NCBI GenBank assembly: GCA_046530765.1
Contig: JBHEQS010000006.1
Location: 1-64,000 of the forward strand
Length of the DNA stretch: 64,000 nt
Source: Arsenophonus sp046530765
GTDB taxonomy: Bacteria; Pseudomonadota; Gammaproteobacteria; Enterobacterales; Enterobacteriaceae
Reading direction: 5' to 3'
A model generated the notes under the pieces. That model saw only the letters and a program-made list of their open reading frames with translations. It did not search any database and was not told the DNA's origin. Shown piece by piece: positions 30,537 through 42,231 of this stretch. Made by a program: the position numbers and the translations under genes. Every line of letters begins with the position of its first letter. Position 1 is the first letter of the stretch.

Positions 30537-31850
30537 AACAAAGATTTATATAAATTATTGTATTTAAAATCTTAATTAATTAACTAAGATAAACTTTTTA
30601 TAAATTACAATATTAGTCAACTATACAAATACACTTATAATACACTGATCAATACTTAAAATTATTATCTTGGTATATTACAAATAATATGTATTTTAAC
30701 ATATTGATTATCTTATTTTTTTATATAAAAAAATAATTTATATTATTCTATAGTCACTAAAAGTATTAAAAGATACTATCTAAAATATTTCTTTGAATAC
30801 ACTTAAAAGATACAAAATTAATTTTTGATATAACTATAATTTTTAATAATATCTGTTATTATTAGTTTAGTGTCACAAAGTAATTGTACTACTTCATTAT
30901 TATATTTAAGAATTATTATATTTAAGAATTTTTTTATGTAAGTAATTATTTTTGATAACTTTCATATATAGTTTGCAATATAATTTGACTTTCTAATTAT
31001 ATATAAGTAAAGTTTATGTCGACTCGTTATAATTTTTACATGTTCTATAAATTTCATATATATAAATTTCTTAAAAAAATAAAAAAAATCTGATGCATAT
31101 TTTAAATTTTTAAATAAATTAAATAGCATTTTTTACTATTTACAATCGTTGATATCATATTGTCTATGATAAATTAATCTGATCTTTAATATATTTAATA
31201 TATGATCAAATAATTATTTAACTTAAAAATATACTATAATATTATATTCCAAAAATCTACTATAATTAATTCACTTTTCTGTTACATAAAATAAAATTAT
31301 CTACTGAATCATTAAATAATTTTATTATAACAACAAATTAATTTTAATTATATCATGTAAACTTTTAAGTATTATAAATTCATCATGTTTGATTCAAGCA
31401 TCTATTTAAAAATTAATATCGATATATTTACATATTTGTTGTTTTACAGAAAATACATAATTAAACAATTTAGACATAGAATAAAATAATTTTATTAATT
31501 GCAATTTTTATTTTTATAATAACAGTTAATAAAATTTATAATAAGTACGCTTAATCTGTTAATAATTTTTTGAACGCTTTTATTTTAATTTCTTTAAATT
31601 TATTAAATTTATAATTTTTGACAGGTAAGGTAGGCTAAAATTTTCTTTAAAAAATCTATTTTAATTGCATAATTTTTTTTACATCAAGAAATCAATTTAT
31701 TTAATATTGATTTTGATTGATTATTTATATTAATTTATGTTTAAAATAATATAAATATATCTAAATATCTCTGTATTTATTTAATTTATTGGATGATAAA
31801 CATGATATAATCCCAATTTTTAGAATATATTCATATATGTTTTATTTATA
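30537..31850. repeat. Long inverted repeat, left arm
   Basis: About 1.31 kb whose reverse complement matches 34665-35979 with small indels and an identity I estimate by eye at about 93%. Anchor matches: 30541-30600 with 35915-35975, 30874-30893 with 35640-35660, 31141-31200 with 35330-35390, and 31741-31830 with 34690-34780. Neither arm has an open frame or recognisable transposase. The two arms enclose plsB. Confidence 0.92.
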
Positions 31851-31899
31851 TAATATATAATATGTATTTTAATCTATTGATTTTTGATATTAGAATTGA

Positions 31900-31940
31900 T
31901 TAACTTAATATACTTATTACTCATAAGTATATTAAGTTAA
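31900..31940 (-). terminator. 17 bp hairpin after plsB
   Basis: Arms 31900-31916 and 31924-31940 (TTAACTTAATATACTTA and its complement) with a 7-base loop, 143 nt past the plsB stop and just outside the inner end of the left repeat arm. Possible plsB transcript end. Confidence 0.45.
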
Positions 31941-32082
31941 ATTTATTTATATTTTATCAAGTTACTTTTAGTTATAAAAAGATTATCTCTAAATATTATT
32001 ATTCTAAATAATTTTAATTAATTTTACTCTAAATTTTATTTTATGTTATTACAATTATAAAATATAATTTATTGAAATGTTT

Positions 32083-34518
32083 TTACGAATAATATGTTTG
32101 GCATAATTTAATCCTTAAACAAACATCAGGAGATATTAATTTTGAAATAGTTCGATAAATTGCTTGTATATTCACGATGATAATTAAATCACCTTCTTTA
32201 TTTATATAACCTTCTTGCTTTAATGTTTTTACCAGAGTATAAAAAACTGTTTTATCGAAAAATTCAGGTGCGTTAATACCATAAATTACAGATAATCGTT
32301 TAGCAATAATGCGACTTTTTTTTTCTAATATCGCTCTGTTAATTTTAGAAATTGTGCTAAGTAGTGAAAGTGTAATTGTATATCGTTGTAACGTTTCTTT
32401 AATATTGTTAGCTAAAAGATGAAGATGATTAATGCGAGTTGGATTAATAGTTATAAAATTCTCTGTTGCTAATAATATTAGCTCTTGACGAGCCAATTCA
32501 GTTAAAAGAATATCTATAAATTTAGGTAATTCTTCTACACTATATCTCATGAATAGTTCTGCTTTTAAAAATGGATATATTAGCATAACTTGATAATCAA
32601 TATTTTTACGTATAATATTTTTATTATTTAATATAATTGTAGCTATTAAAGAAGGCAAAACAAGTAAATGCATAATATTATTTCGATAATAAGTTAATAA
32701 TAGTGCATTTTTACGCAGCAATACAGTAATATCACTAATATTTTTATGTTTTACTTCAATCTTATATAATTCAAATGCCTCTTCTAATAGTTGTTTAGCA
32801 GTTTTATTAGGTGTCATGCTATCATCACTATAAGACACATTTCTTAATAGTTGAAGGTAACAATCTATTTGCTTAATTAATTGTTCTCTTGTTAATGAAT
32901 TTTCATGTGAAGCCAATAAAACTGTAGAGCATAAATTTATAGCATTAGCAACAGCAGCGTTATTAATACTGATCATGATTTTATGAGATAACTGTGCTAC
33001 AGTTGAATTTAGCCATGTCGGACGATGTAATTCAAATGAATCTATAGATTGACGCCATTCTGGAACATGTTTATTTAAATATTGTGTTAGCTTAATCGGT
33101 TGACTGAAGTTGACATAACATTGACCTAATTTACGTAATTTACATAATCCTTTTAACATTGATAAAAAACTTTCTTTTTCTTTTTCTGCACCATTTAACT
33201 CTTTTGCATAAGCAGAAACTTCCAATACGTGCTCATAACCTATATAGATAGGTACAATAGTAATTGGACGTGAATTGCATCGCAACATTGCTTGGATTGT
33301 TATTGATAGCGTACCTGTTTTTGGATCTAGCAACCTTCCAGTTCGAGAGCGACCACCTTCAATAAAATATTCAATAGAATAACCACGTACAAATAATTCA
33401 CTGAGATACTCGCGAAATATTGTAGAGTAAAGCTTATTGCCTTTAAAAGATCTTCTAATAAAAAAAGCACCTAATCGACGAAAAATTGGCCCTGCAGGCC
33501 AAAAATTAAGATTAATACCAGCGGCAATATGAGGTGGAACTAAACCTTGATGATAAAGTACATAAGAGAGTAATAAATAATCCATATGACTGCGATGAGA
33601 TGGAATATAAACAATTTCATATCCATCCTCTGCTAATTTACGGACTCGATCCGCATGTTTCACATTAATTCCTTGATATAGTCTATTCAATGTCCAACTA
33701 AGTATGCGATCAGTAATACGAATCGATTCATAAGAAAAATTAGCAGCAATTTCTTCAATTATATTAATCGCATTACGTTTCGCCTTCTCAAGTGAGATCT
33801 TTTTTACTTTAGATTCATCTTCAACTGCTTTTTCAATTGCTTTTAAAGATAATAGCTTATTGAATAAATTGCGTCGAACAGGTAGTTTTGGCCCAATAGA
33901 TGCTAATCTTTGGCGTGAATAATGAATACGTGCCACTCTTGCCAATTTTTTTATGATAATTTTATTAGTGCCATATTTACTAGCTATTTTTTGCAAAGAG
34001 ATGCTTTGAGAAAAACGAATAAAACTATCACGCCCAAACCAGATAATAGAAAATAATTTTTTAATATTTTTAATGGAAGACAATGTAGTCATTATTGAGT
34101 TGCCTTCCAGGCCTGGATCCCTACCGAACATTACCGACACAAGTAAAATTTGAACGTTTATTTCTGAATTGTGGCAATGAATATTAAGATAATCGGTAAA
34201 TATTTTTACTGAATATTCACGTGGATCTAATGAATAATAACTAAATACACTTATGTCATCATCTATAAATATATAGGCAGGTAATTTAATTTCGTTTATT
34301 TCAATAGGATTAAGTGGGTCAGGTAATCCAACAGAGCAACATTGTTGACGCAGAGTCAACAAATCTATTTTTGAGCAAAATGGTAATACATACAAGAATG
34401 ATTGAGTTGGATCAAGATGCAATTCTTTAATTGGATCTTTTGGTATAAGTTTGCTTTTTACTAAAAATTTTATTGTTATATTCAATAGATTATAATAAAT
34501 TTTACGCCAAAATGACAT
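32083..34518 (-). CDS. plsB: Glycerol-3-phosphate O-acyltransferase
   Basis: Inner-membrane enzyme for the first acylation of glycerol-3-phosphate, using acyl-ACP or acyl-CoA. Acyltransferase motif I HRSHMD (His308, Asp313), motif II GAFFIRR (350-356), motif III FIEGGRSRTG (385-394) and motif IV ITIVPIYIGYE (419-429) are all intact. Length 811 (E. coli 807). In E. coli plsB lies beside dgkA and lexA; here it stands alone between the serC and serS blocks, framed by a long inverted repeat. With plsX decayed, PlsB is the visible entry to phospholipids in this window. Confidence 0.98.
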   Translation of the reverse strand: MSFWRKIYYNLLNITIKFLVKSKLIPKDPIKELHLDPTQSFLYVLPFCSKIDLLTLRQQCCSVGLPDPLNPIEINEIKLPAYIFIDDDISVFSYYSLDPREYSVKIFTDYLNIHCHNSEINVQILLVSVMFGRDPGLEGNSIMTTLSSIKNIKKLFSIIWFGRDSFIRFSQSISLQKIASKYGTNKIIIKKLARVARIHYSRQRLASIGPKLPVRRNLFNKLLSLKAIEKAVEDESKVKKISLEKAKRNAINIIEEIAANFSYESIRITDRILSWTLNRLYQGINVKHADRVRKLAEDGYEIVYIPSHRSHMDYLLLSYVLYHQGLVPPHIAAGINLNFWPAGPIFRRLGAFFIRRSFKGNKLYSTIFREYLSELFVRGYSIEYFIEGGRSRTGRLLDPKTGTLSITIQAMLRCNSRPITIVPIYIGYEHVLEVSAYAKELNGAEKEKESFLSMLKGLCKLRKLGQCYVNFSQPIKLTQYLNKHVPEWRQSIDSFELHRPTWLNSTVAQLSHKIMISINNAAVANAINLCSTVLLASHENSLTREQLIKQIDCYLQLLRNVSYSDDSMTPNKTAKQLLEEAFELYKIEVKHKNISDITVLLRKNALLLTYYRNNIMHLLVLPSLIATIILNNKNIIRKNIDYQVMLIYPFLKAELFMRYSVEELPKFIDILLTELARQELILLATENFITINPTRINHLHLLANNIKETLQRYTITLSLLSTISKINRAILEKKSRIIAKRLSVIYGINAPEFFDKTVFYTLVKTLKQEGYINKEGDLIIIVNIQAIYRTISKLISPDVCLRIKLCQTYYS

Positions 34519-34664
34519 ATATAAGATATAACCTCTTATTTAAATTTTACTTAAGAATATAAGAAATAATAATAATATTTATTTTAAAAATATGATTATA
34601 AAACAAATTACCATAAAACTTCAAATCAATATCTTAAATGCGTATTTATATATTCATATTTATT

Positions 34665-35979
34665 CATATAAACAAAACTCATATGAATATATTCTAAAAA
34701 TTGAGATTATATCATGTTTATCATCCAATAAATTAAATAAATACAGAGATATTTAGATATATTTATATTATTTTAAACATAAATTAATATATATAATCAA
34801 TCAAAATCAATATTAAATAAATTGATTTCTTGATGTAGAAAATTATGCAATTTAAAAATAGATTTTTTAAAGAAAATTAGCCACCTGTCAAAAAATTATA
34901 AATTTAATAAATTTAAAGAAATTAAAATGAAAGAAAGTGTTCAAAAAATTATTAACAGATTAAACGTACTTATTATAAATTTTATTAACTGTTATTATAA
35001 AAATAAAAATTGCAATTGATAAAGTTTATTTCATTTTATTTTATGTCTAAATTGTTTAATTATGTATTTCTGTAAAACAACAAATATGTAATAAATATAT
35101 CGATATTAATTTTTAAATAGATGCTTGCATCAAACATGATTAATTTTTAATACTTAAAAGTTTACATAATATAATTAAAATTAATTTGTTGTTATAATAA
35201 AATTATTTAATGATTCAGTAGATAATTTTCTTTTATGTAACAGAAAAGCGAATTAATTATAGTAGATTTTTGGAAAATAATATTATAGTATATTTTTAAG
35301 TTAAATAATTATTTGATCATATATTAAATATATTAAATATCAGATTAATTTATCATAGACAATATGATATCAACGATTGTAAATAGTAAAAAAATGCTAT
35401 TTAATTTATTTAAAAACTTAAAATATGCATCAGAATTTTATTTTTTTTTAAGAAATTTATATATATGAAATTTATAGAACATGTAAAAATTATAACGAGT
35501 CAAAATAAACTTTACTTATATATAATTAGAAAGTCAAATTATATTGCAAACTATGTATGAAAGTTATCAAAAATAATTACTTACATCAAAAAAAATTCTT
35601 ATATATAATAATTCTTAAATATAATAATGAATTAGTACAATTACTTTGTGACACTAATAATAACAGATATTATTAAAAATTATAGTTATATCAAAAATTA
35701 ATTTTGTATCTTTTAAGTGTATTCAAAGAAATGTTTTAGATAGTATTTTTTAATATTTTTAGTAACTATAGAATAATATAAATTATTTTTTATATAAAAA
35801 AATAAGATAATCAATATGTTAAAATACATATTATTTTTACTATACTAAGATAATAATTTTAAGTATTGATCAGTGTATTATAAATGTATTTGTAGTAGTT
35901 GACTAACATTGTAATTTATAAAAAGTTTATCTTAGTTAATTAATCAAGATTTTAAATACAATAATTTATATAAATCTCG
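34665..35979. repeat. Long inverted repeat, right arm
   Basis: Reverse complement of 30537-31850 at about 93% by eye. The inner end is 147 bp upstream of the plsB start; the outer end loses similarity after about 35979. Non-coding. The plsB promoter must lie in this arm or in the short unique stretch 34519-34664. Confidence 0.92.
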
Positions 35980-38900
35980 CTTATATGTCAGATATAATAT
36001 TTACAGTATTTTTCTAATCTAATTATTAATTCTAGTGTATAAAAATAAAAAATATTATATTACTCTGACGCGAATTTATTCAAAAAAAATCTACCAATAT
36101 TTAAATTTTTTAAATATTAAATAATTATATTATCTGCATTTGTGTAATTAAACTAACAATTATTTTTTAACTTCAAATAATAGATAATAAATTTACAAAT
36201 TCAATTAGTTAGTAGGTTATTTGTTTTTCATGGCATAAAAATAAATGTTATTTCGTAGAAAAAGTAATTGAATTTATAACTTGATATTATTTTTTTAAAT
36301 AACTTCATATTGTGATTTGTGAAAACTCTTTGAGTAAAATAGTCAAATTATTAAAGAATGATATTTATACAATTATAAAATTTATTACTATTGTAGAAAT
36401 TGTCACAATAATAACTATTTTATTGTTATTTTCTATTTTAATAATTAAAAATTTATGTTATACAAACAACACTATGATCTTACGTTTAACATATTTTATC
36501 TATAATTTAATTTTCCATGATAAATAATAGGCCGATAAAAGATTATAATTAGATAAACCACTATTTTATTCTTAATAGGCGATTTAACATAATTAAATAA
36601 CAAAATTAAATTAACTATAATTTAATTTTGTTAAATCTTACTGAACATATTCATTATAAAATTAAAGTAGTTTTGTAAAAAAAATCATTTTAAATATTTT
36701 TATTATTATAATTTGATAATATGATTTATATTTTCAATGTATTATTAATTTAATAATACATAATCTAATAAACTTTACTTAAAGTTATATTTAAAATTAT
36801 TTATGTGTTTTCTAAATAAATATTAACTAATAATTTATTGTATTAATTAATGATTTGTTGATTATATGAATTCTTTATAGTTTAAAGTTAATTTAATTGT
36901 TATATAGAAGATTATATTCTATTATTAGATTTTATCTATTAATAATCAAAGATTGATTTCTTGCTTATTACTAATTACTTCTTATAAAAATTTATTGAAT
37001 TGATATTAAATTGTATCTGACTCAAATTTCGTTATTTCATGTAAAAAATTAAATTTTTAATTATTTTTTAATTGTTAATTTTAAACATATTCTATAATTG
37101 AAATATTATTTCATTGCAATTATTATTTCATTGCAATATTATTGCGTATTAATATTGTAATAACTGAATATATGAACTATTATTATCGATAATAAACATT
37201 ATACGTTATTTTATGATTTACTATTATTTAAAATATAAACAAGTGATTTAAAAATTTTATAAATAATTTTGATAGTAATTTACTATTAATAAGGTTTCTT
37301 ATTTTTAAATATTACTTTATATTAATCTAATCATGTTTATTGCATTTTCACTAGAAAAATTATTTGATTATAAAAATTGTTTATTAAAAATAAAATTTAT
37401 AATAATAGATTAAACTTTGTTTATAAATTAATGTTATCAACATTATATATTATATTTTTAATAAAAGATTACATTCTTTAAATGTAGTTAATTTTAGACA
37501 ATATCGTTCTTAATTTATTGAATGAAAGAACAACATTTATATTTTTTATTTTTAAAAAAATATCTATATCATAGTTTTCTTATAATTTTTAACATAAAAA
37601 GATTTTAGTGACAATAAAATATCTTTTATTTTATAGTATTTATTATATCTATTATTTAGTAATCTTAGTTTAATTAAACTTTATCTATTAAATTAAAAAT
37701 TAAATTAAATATAAAATCTAATAATTATGTTAATTAATTTTAACATTAAATAAATATTTTAAAATTATTAATACTAAAAGTTTTTATATTTCTAATCTTA
37801 TTTTATAGATGAAAATAAGAGAAACAAAAAGTTATTAGTTTTTATGATAAATATATCAGATAAATAAGTTTATTTATTATTTTAAATTAAATTAAATTAA
37901 TTTCCATATTTTTTTCTAAAAATATGCCAGTTTTTAACTTCTAACAACATATTTGCAATGAAAGGCAATATTTTTATTTTAAGTTTTTTATTAGTTAACA
38001 CTAATGATTAATAATATTTTTAAAAAAAATATAGTCTATACTTTATTTTAATTTTTCTAGTGTTCTTATGTTATTTAAGAGTGGCGTATATTTTAATATT
38101 TTAGCTGATTATATTTTATTAAATCAGTAGTTATTAGTTCAAAACTGTATCTTTATTTTTTTAGTTATTTATATATTTAACTATATTATTAATAATATAG
38201 TTAAATATATAAAATCTTAAAATTATATAAAAAATATTTATTTATCCAAATTATTTATATAATTAAATATAATAAATATTAATTATATTTTAGTATTATA
38301 TACTAATTATTAAAAATAAAACCTAAACATTAAATAAAGTGTTTAGTTATTTCATGTACAATATTAGTATATTTACACTGTATTAAATAATTTAAAAATT
38401 AAATTAAAGTTTTTTCTATACAAAATATTTATAAAACATCATTAAAATATTAATGATATCAACATGTTTATTAAAATTATTATATAATAAGTATCATTTA
38501 TTATTAGATATTACTTCATATCAATTTATGTATTTATACTTATTATGAAAAAATATTATTACAAATTTAATATAATTAATATTTATACTTATATGACTAT
38601 TTAATTTAAATATTTAATAGAAGTTAATTATTTTTAATAAAATTTACAAATATTTTTAAATAATATAAATTTTTTATAAACATCATAATATTTTATAATA
38701 AATCAAAAATAAATTTATTGAATTAAATTTTGCCGTACAATAATCTGCTTAATGTTTATCAAAAATAATACAAATAAATCTAGTAAAAAAACGAAAGAAA
38801 ATATAAATTTGTTATGATATTGATATCTTATTCTCTGCGTATATATTCTGATCAAAAACAAGTTATTTTGTTGTATAACATAAATAAATAATAATTTTTA

Positions 38901-39047
38901 AGATATTCTAAAAAAATATCTTTTGTATTATAAAAATAACTATCTATTATTTAACTTGATTAACTGAGATTTTGTTAATTTCTCAAAATAAAATTTTTTA
39001 TCTATATTGTATATTATTTTTTTTAAAAAAATAATAATATTATTAAA
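35980..39047. other. 3 kb empty A/T spacer upstream of plsB
   Basis: No supportable gene. Very A/T-rich throughout, with many short direct and inverted A/T words. One short frame at 36312-36527 encodes a hydrophobic Ile-rich peptide but has no homology I recognise and no ribosome site. No pseudogene trace was readable. Confidence 0.5.
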
Positions 39048-40340
39048 TTAACCAATATACTTTAACCCTTTTATATATGGTCGCAAAACTTTAGGCACTT
39101 TAATTCGCCCATCAGACTGTTGATAGTTTTCCATAACAGCAACTAATGTTCGACCAATTGCCAATCCAGACCCATTCAAAGTATGAACTAATTGTGGTTT
39201 TTTATTATCTTTATATCGGAAACGAGCTCTCATTCTGCGCGCTTGAAAATCTCTAGTATTTGAACAAGAAGATATTTCTCTGTAGGTATTTTGAGCTGGT
39301 AACCATACTTCAAGATCATAGGTTTTACAAGAAACAAATCCCATATCGCCAGCACATAAGATAATTTTACGATATGGCAATTTTAATAATTGTAATACTT
39401 TTTCAGCGTGTTGAGTTAATTCTTCAAGTGCTTCCATTGATTGTTTTGGCTCAACTATCTGAACTAATTCAACTTTATCAAATTGATGCATACGAATTAG
39501 GCCACGTGTATCACGGCCATAAGAACCAGCTTCAGAACGAAAACATGTAGTGTAAGCTGTAAACTTAATTGGTAATATATCAGCCTCTAAAATTTCATCT
39601 CTGATTAAATTAGTAACTGGCACTTCAGCTGTTGGAATTAAAGCATATTGATGATTTGATGCTTGTTCTTTCAATTGTTTAATATGGAAAAGATCTTCAC
39701 TAAATTTTGGTAACTGGCCTGTACCATAAAGAGTTTTGTGATTTACCAAATAAGGAACGTTAATTTCAACATAACCATGTTGTTCAGTATGCAAATCTAA
39801 CATAAATTGTGTAAGTACTCGGTGCAAACGCGCAATCTGTCCTTTCATAACAACAAATCGTGAACCACTAATTTTTACTGCGTTTGAAAAATCTAGGCCA
39901 TTATTTAATTCACCTAATTCTACATGATCTTTGATGGAAAAATCATATCGTCTTGGCGAACCCCATCGGCTTATCTCAATATTATTAGTTTTATCCTTGC
40001 CGTTTGGTACACTTTCATCTGGCAGGTTAGGTAAATTTAAAATAATATTACTTATGTTATTCTGTATTTTTGTTAACTTATTTTTAGTATAATTTAGATT
40101 TTTGCCTAGCTTATTAACTTCTTTTAGTAAATATTCAATATTCTCCCCTCGTGCCTTTGCTGAGCCAATTATCTTCGATCTATAGTTTCGTTCCGACTGT
40201 AATCTTTCTGTTTTAATCTGTAAATCTTTGCGATCTTGTTCTAATTTGCGCAATTTATTCACATCGAGAATAAATCCTCTTCTAGCTAGTTTTTCAGCAA
40301 CTTTATCTAACTCATTACGCAGTAAATTTGAATCGATCAT
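39048..40340 (-). CDS. serS: Seryl-tRNA synthetase
   Basis: Charges tRNA-Ser and the precursor of selenocysteinyl-tRNA. An N-terminal long helical hairpin that binds the tRNA (about residues 25-105, Lys/Asn-rich) precedes the class II catalytic core with TAEVPVTNLIRDE, motif 2 FRSEAGSYGRDTRGLIR, and motif 3 NGSGLAIGRTLVAVMENYQ. Length 430, identical to E. coli. In E. coli the upstream gene is rarA, then lolA; rarA is gone here. Confidence 0.98.
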   Translation of the reverse strand: MIDSNLLRNELDKVAEKLARRGFILDVNKLRKLEQDRKDLQIKTERLQSERNYRSKIIGSAKARGENIEYLLKEVNKLGKNLNYTKNKLTKIQNNISNIILNLPNLPDESVPNGKDKTNNIEISRWGSPRRYDFSIKDHVELGELNNGLDFSNAVKISGSRFVVMKGQIARLHRVLTQFMLDLHTEQHGYVEINVPYLVNHKTLYGTGQLPKFSEDLFHIKQLKEQASNHQYALIPTAEVPVTNLIRDEILEADILPIKFTAYTTCFRSEAGSYGRDTRGLIRMHQFDKVELVQIVEPKQSMEALEELTQHAEKVLQLLKLPYRKIILCAGDMGFVSCKTYDLEVWLPAQNTYREISSCSNTRDFQARRMRARFRYKDNKKPQLVHTLNGSGLAIGRTLVAVMENYQQSDGRIKVPKVLRPYIKGLKYIG

Positions 40341-40597
40341 GATTAACCTGTAAAATTATTATTGCTTAAAAAAAATTATAAGTATTATTTAATGATAACC
40401 TTTTTACTGTTTTATTTCGACTTTAAAGATATTGGCTTTTATATTTTTTTTGCAATTTCATATTATAAATTATTGTTTGATGAACAGCAATTAACAGACT
40501 TTTTTTTATTTCTTATTTAAAATCTATTTTTATCTGTTATATATTATATATATTCATCGAATATATTATATATTATTGATGTAAGATAAGATCTTTC

Positions 40598-40641
40598 ATT
40601 AATTTAATCATTTAATTAGATAATTTAATGATTAAATTAAT
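40598..40641. repeat. 15 bp A/T hairpin upstream of serS
   Basis: Arms 40598-40612 and 40627-40641 with a 14-base loop, followed on the plus strand by a T-rich stretch. It lies about 260 bp upstream of serS. Possibly a leftover terminator. Confidence 0.35.
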
Positions 40642-41400
40642 CAAGCTTTTATTTTATATTAGTTTTTGTTTACAACACAACACAGGTCACATTAAATAGC
40701 ACCTGTTTTATTTTGTGATATATAAGCTAAATAGCTTATTACTTTTTAGATAACTTGCATATTTTAAATTAGTCAACATATAAAAAATTTAGATGATTCA
40801 AATTGTATTACCTATATAATCAGTATTTACAACTATGTTTCAATAATCAATAATAATTTTATTATATAACAAATCACAAGATTATAACCAGAAAGCATAG
40901 ATAAATTTATAAATTCTGAAATTAAATGATTACAATAATCATATTTTTTTAAATTTTTTTGTGTTTTCTACTCTAAAAATATTCAGTAAACTTAATACTA
41001 CATGTTTGCCAATTCTTGTTATTAATTTTAATTGCATCAATTATTATTTTACAATATATTTAATATTAACTTGTATTATCATTAAGTATTTTTTTTTGAT
41101 TATCTTTCATCTAATTAATTTAGTAAAATAAATTTTTGTTATTACAACTATCTTTGTCATACACTATAGTCATCTGTAAATATAAAATATTTATTTATTT
41201 GAAAGTAAATCCATAGATAAATGTAGATATATACAGTAAACATTACTTTAGTTTAAGAAATATTTTTTTTGTTACATATAAATAATAAAATTATTATCTT
41301 TTAATTAGAAATTCAAGAGATCTATCTTGATCTTGATAGATTATTACTTATATAGCACTTTATAGATAGATTCCAAATATCTTTTAAATCTTTTATACTT

Positions 41401-41441
41401 ATTAAATAATCTTGATAAATAATTTATCAAGATTATTTAAT
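41401..41441 (-). terminator. 18-20 bp hairpin downstream of lolA
   Basis: Arms 41401-41418 and 41424-41441 pair perfectly; the palindrome extends to 20 bp if the loop is closed. About 180 nt past the lolA stop. Probable transcript end for lolA after loss of rarA. Confidence 0.45.
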
Positions 41442-41622
41442 GTGCAAGTTGAAAAACATGAAAAAGTAAAATTTACTTTAGTAAATATAAATGACATAAT
41501 AATATGTATTTATTAACCAAATAAATGTAGTCTGATAATATATTAGATACAAATTTATTATTTGTGTTTTAAAGACAATTTATAAAATTTATTAGGTATC
41601 AAATTATTAATATCCAATAAAT

Positions 41623-42231
41623 TTACCTTTGATCATCAATAGTTGTACCTTGAGGTGGAACAAATTTAAATTTGTCATCATCAAATTTACTATTTTGTTG
41701 TACTTTTAGTTCATATAAACTAATCAGACCATCTTGCTCCATTACAGAAAATTGTTTAATTGTACCATCAGTTGTGATAGTAATTGAAAAATATTTTTTA
41801 TTCTCATTATTTTCTTTACTTGTTAATAAAAAGTTATCATTATTTTGACTAATTTTATAACGTTTCCAATCCTTATTATCATTGCGAGTAATTAATATAA
41901 ACGGGATATCATTTGTTGTATCATTTAATAAGGTTACTGTTACTTGATCAACAATTGGATTGTAAAACCAAAAATTAGTCCCATCAGAAATTAACCAATT
42001 TTCATCAGGCGATACAATATGCCAGTTAAATAAATTTGGTCGTTTAATCCATAATTGACCTTCGGCATTATGTATTAAATTACCATCAGCTTTTATTACT
42101 TTTTGCAAAAAATTAGCATGAAAGTTATTTATTTTATTTAGGCGAGATTGTAGTTCAAACGTTGCGTCTGCAAATACACGACCAATATAAAAACTTATCG
42201 CTAACAACCATAATATAATTAGTTTTTTCAT
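41623..42231 (-). CDS. lolA: Outer-membrane lipoprotein carrier protein
   Basis: Periplasmic chaperone that takes lipoproteins from LolCDE and hands them to LolB at the outer membrane. A signal peptide of about 21 residues ends ...RVFA-D, followed by the mature N-terminus DATFELQSRLNKINNFHANF. Core matches are WIKRPNLFNWH, WFYNPIVDQVTV, TDGTIKQFSVMEQDG and the C-terminal FVPPQGTTIDDQR. Length 202 (E. coli 203). Consistent with the lipoprotein LpoB in this window. In E. coli it is directly downstream of ftsK; here about 2.2 kb of decayed DNA separates it from what is left of ftsK, so its expression must come from a new promoter. Confidence 0.96.
   Translation of the reverse strand: MKKLIILWLLAISFYIGRVFADATFELQSRLNKINNFHANFLQKVIKADGNLIHNAEGQLWIKRPNLFNWHIVSPDENWLISDGTNFWFYNPIVDQVTVTLLNDTTNDIPFILITRNDNKDWKRYKISQNNDNFLLTSKENNENKKYFSITITTDGTIKQFSVMEQDGLISLYELKVQQNSKFDDDKFKFVPPQGTTIDDQR

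Larger units (their letters stand above)
40341..41622. other. Gene-sized empty gap where rarA is expected
   Basis: 1.28 kb without an ORF between lolA and serS, the place of rarA (about 1.34 kb) in E. coli. I found no readable RarA trace such as the Walker A loop. It contains two long hairpins, at 40598-40641 and 41401-41441. Confidence 0.5.

Noticed and set aside
30537..35979. Composite transposon explanation for the plsB repeats
   Set aside because: Arm length fits an insertion sequence, but there is no transposase trace, no clear terminal repeats and no target duplication; kept only as an open possibility.
36312..36527. 71-codon plus-strand frame with a hydrophobic Ile/Leu stretch
   Set aside because: GTG start, no ribosome site, no family resemblance; composition is what random A/T DNA gives.
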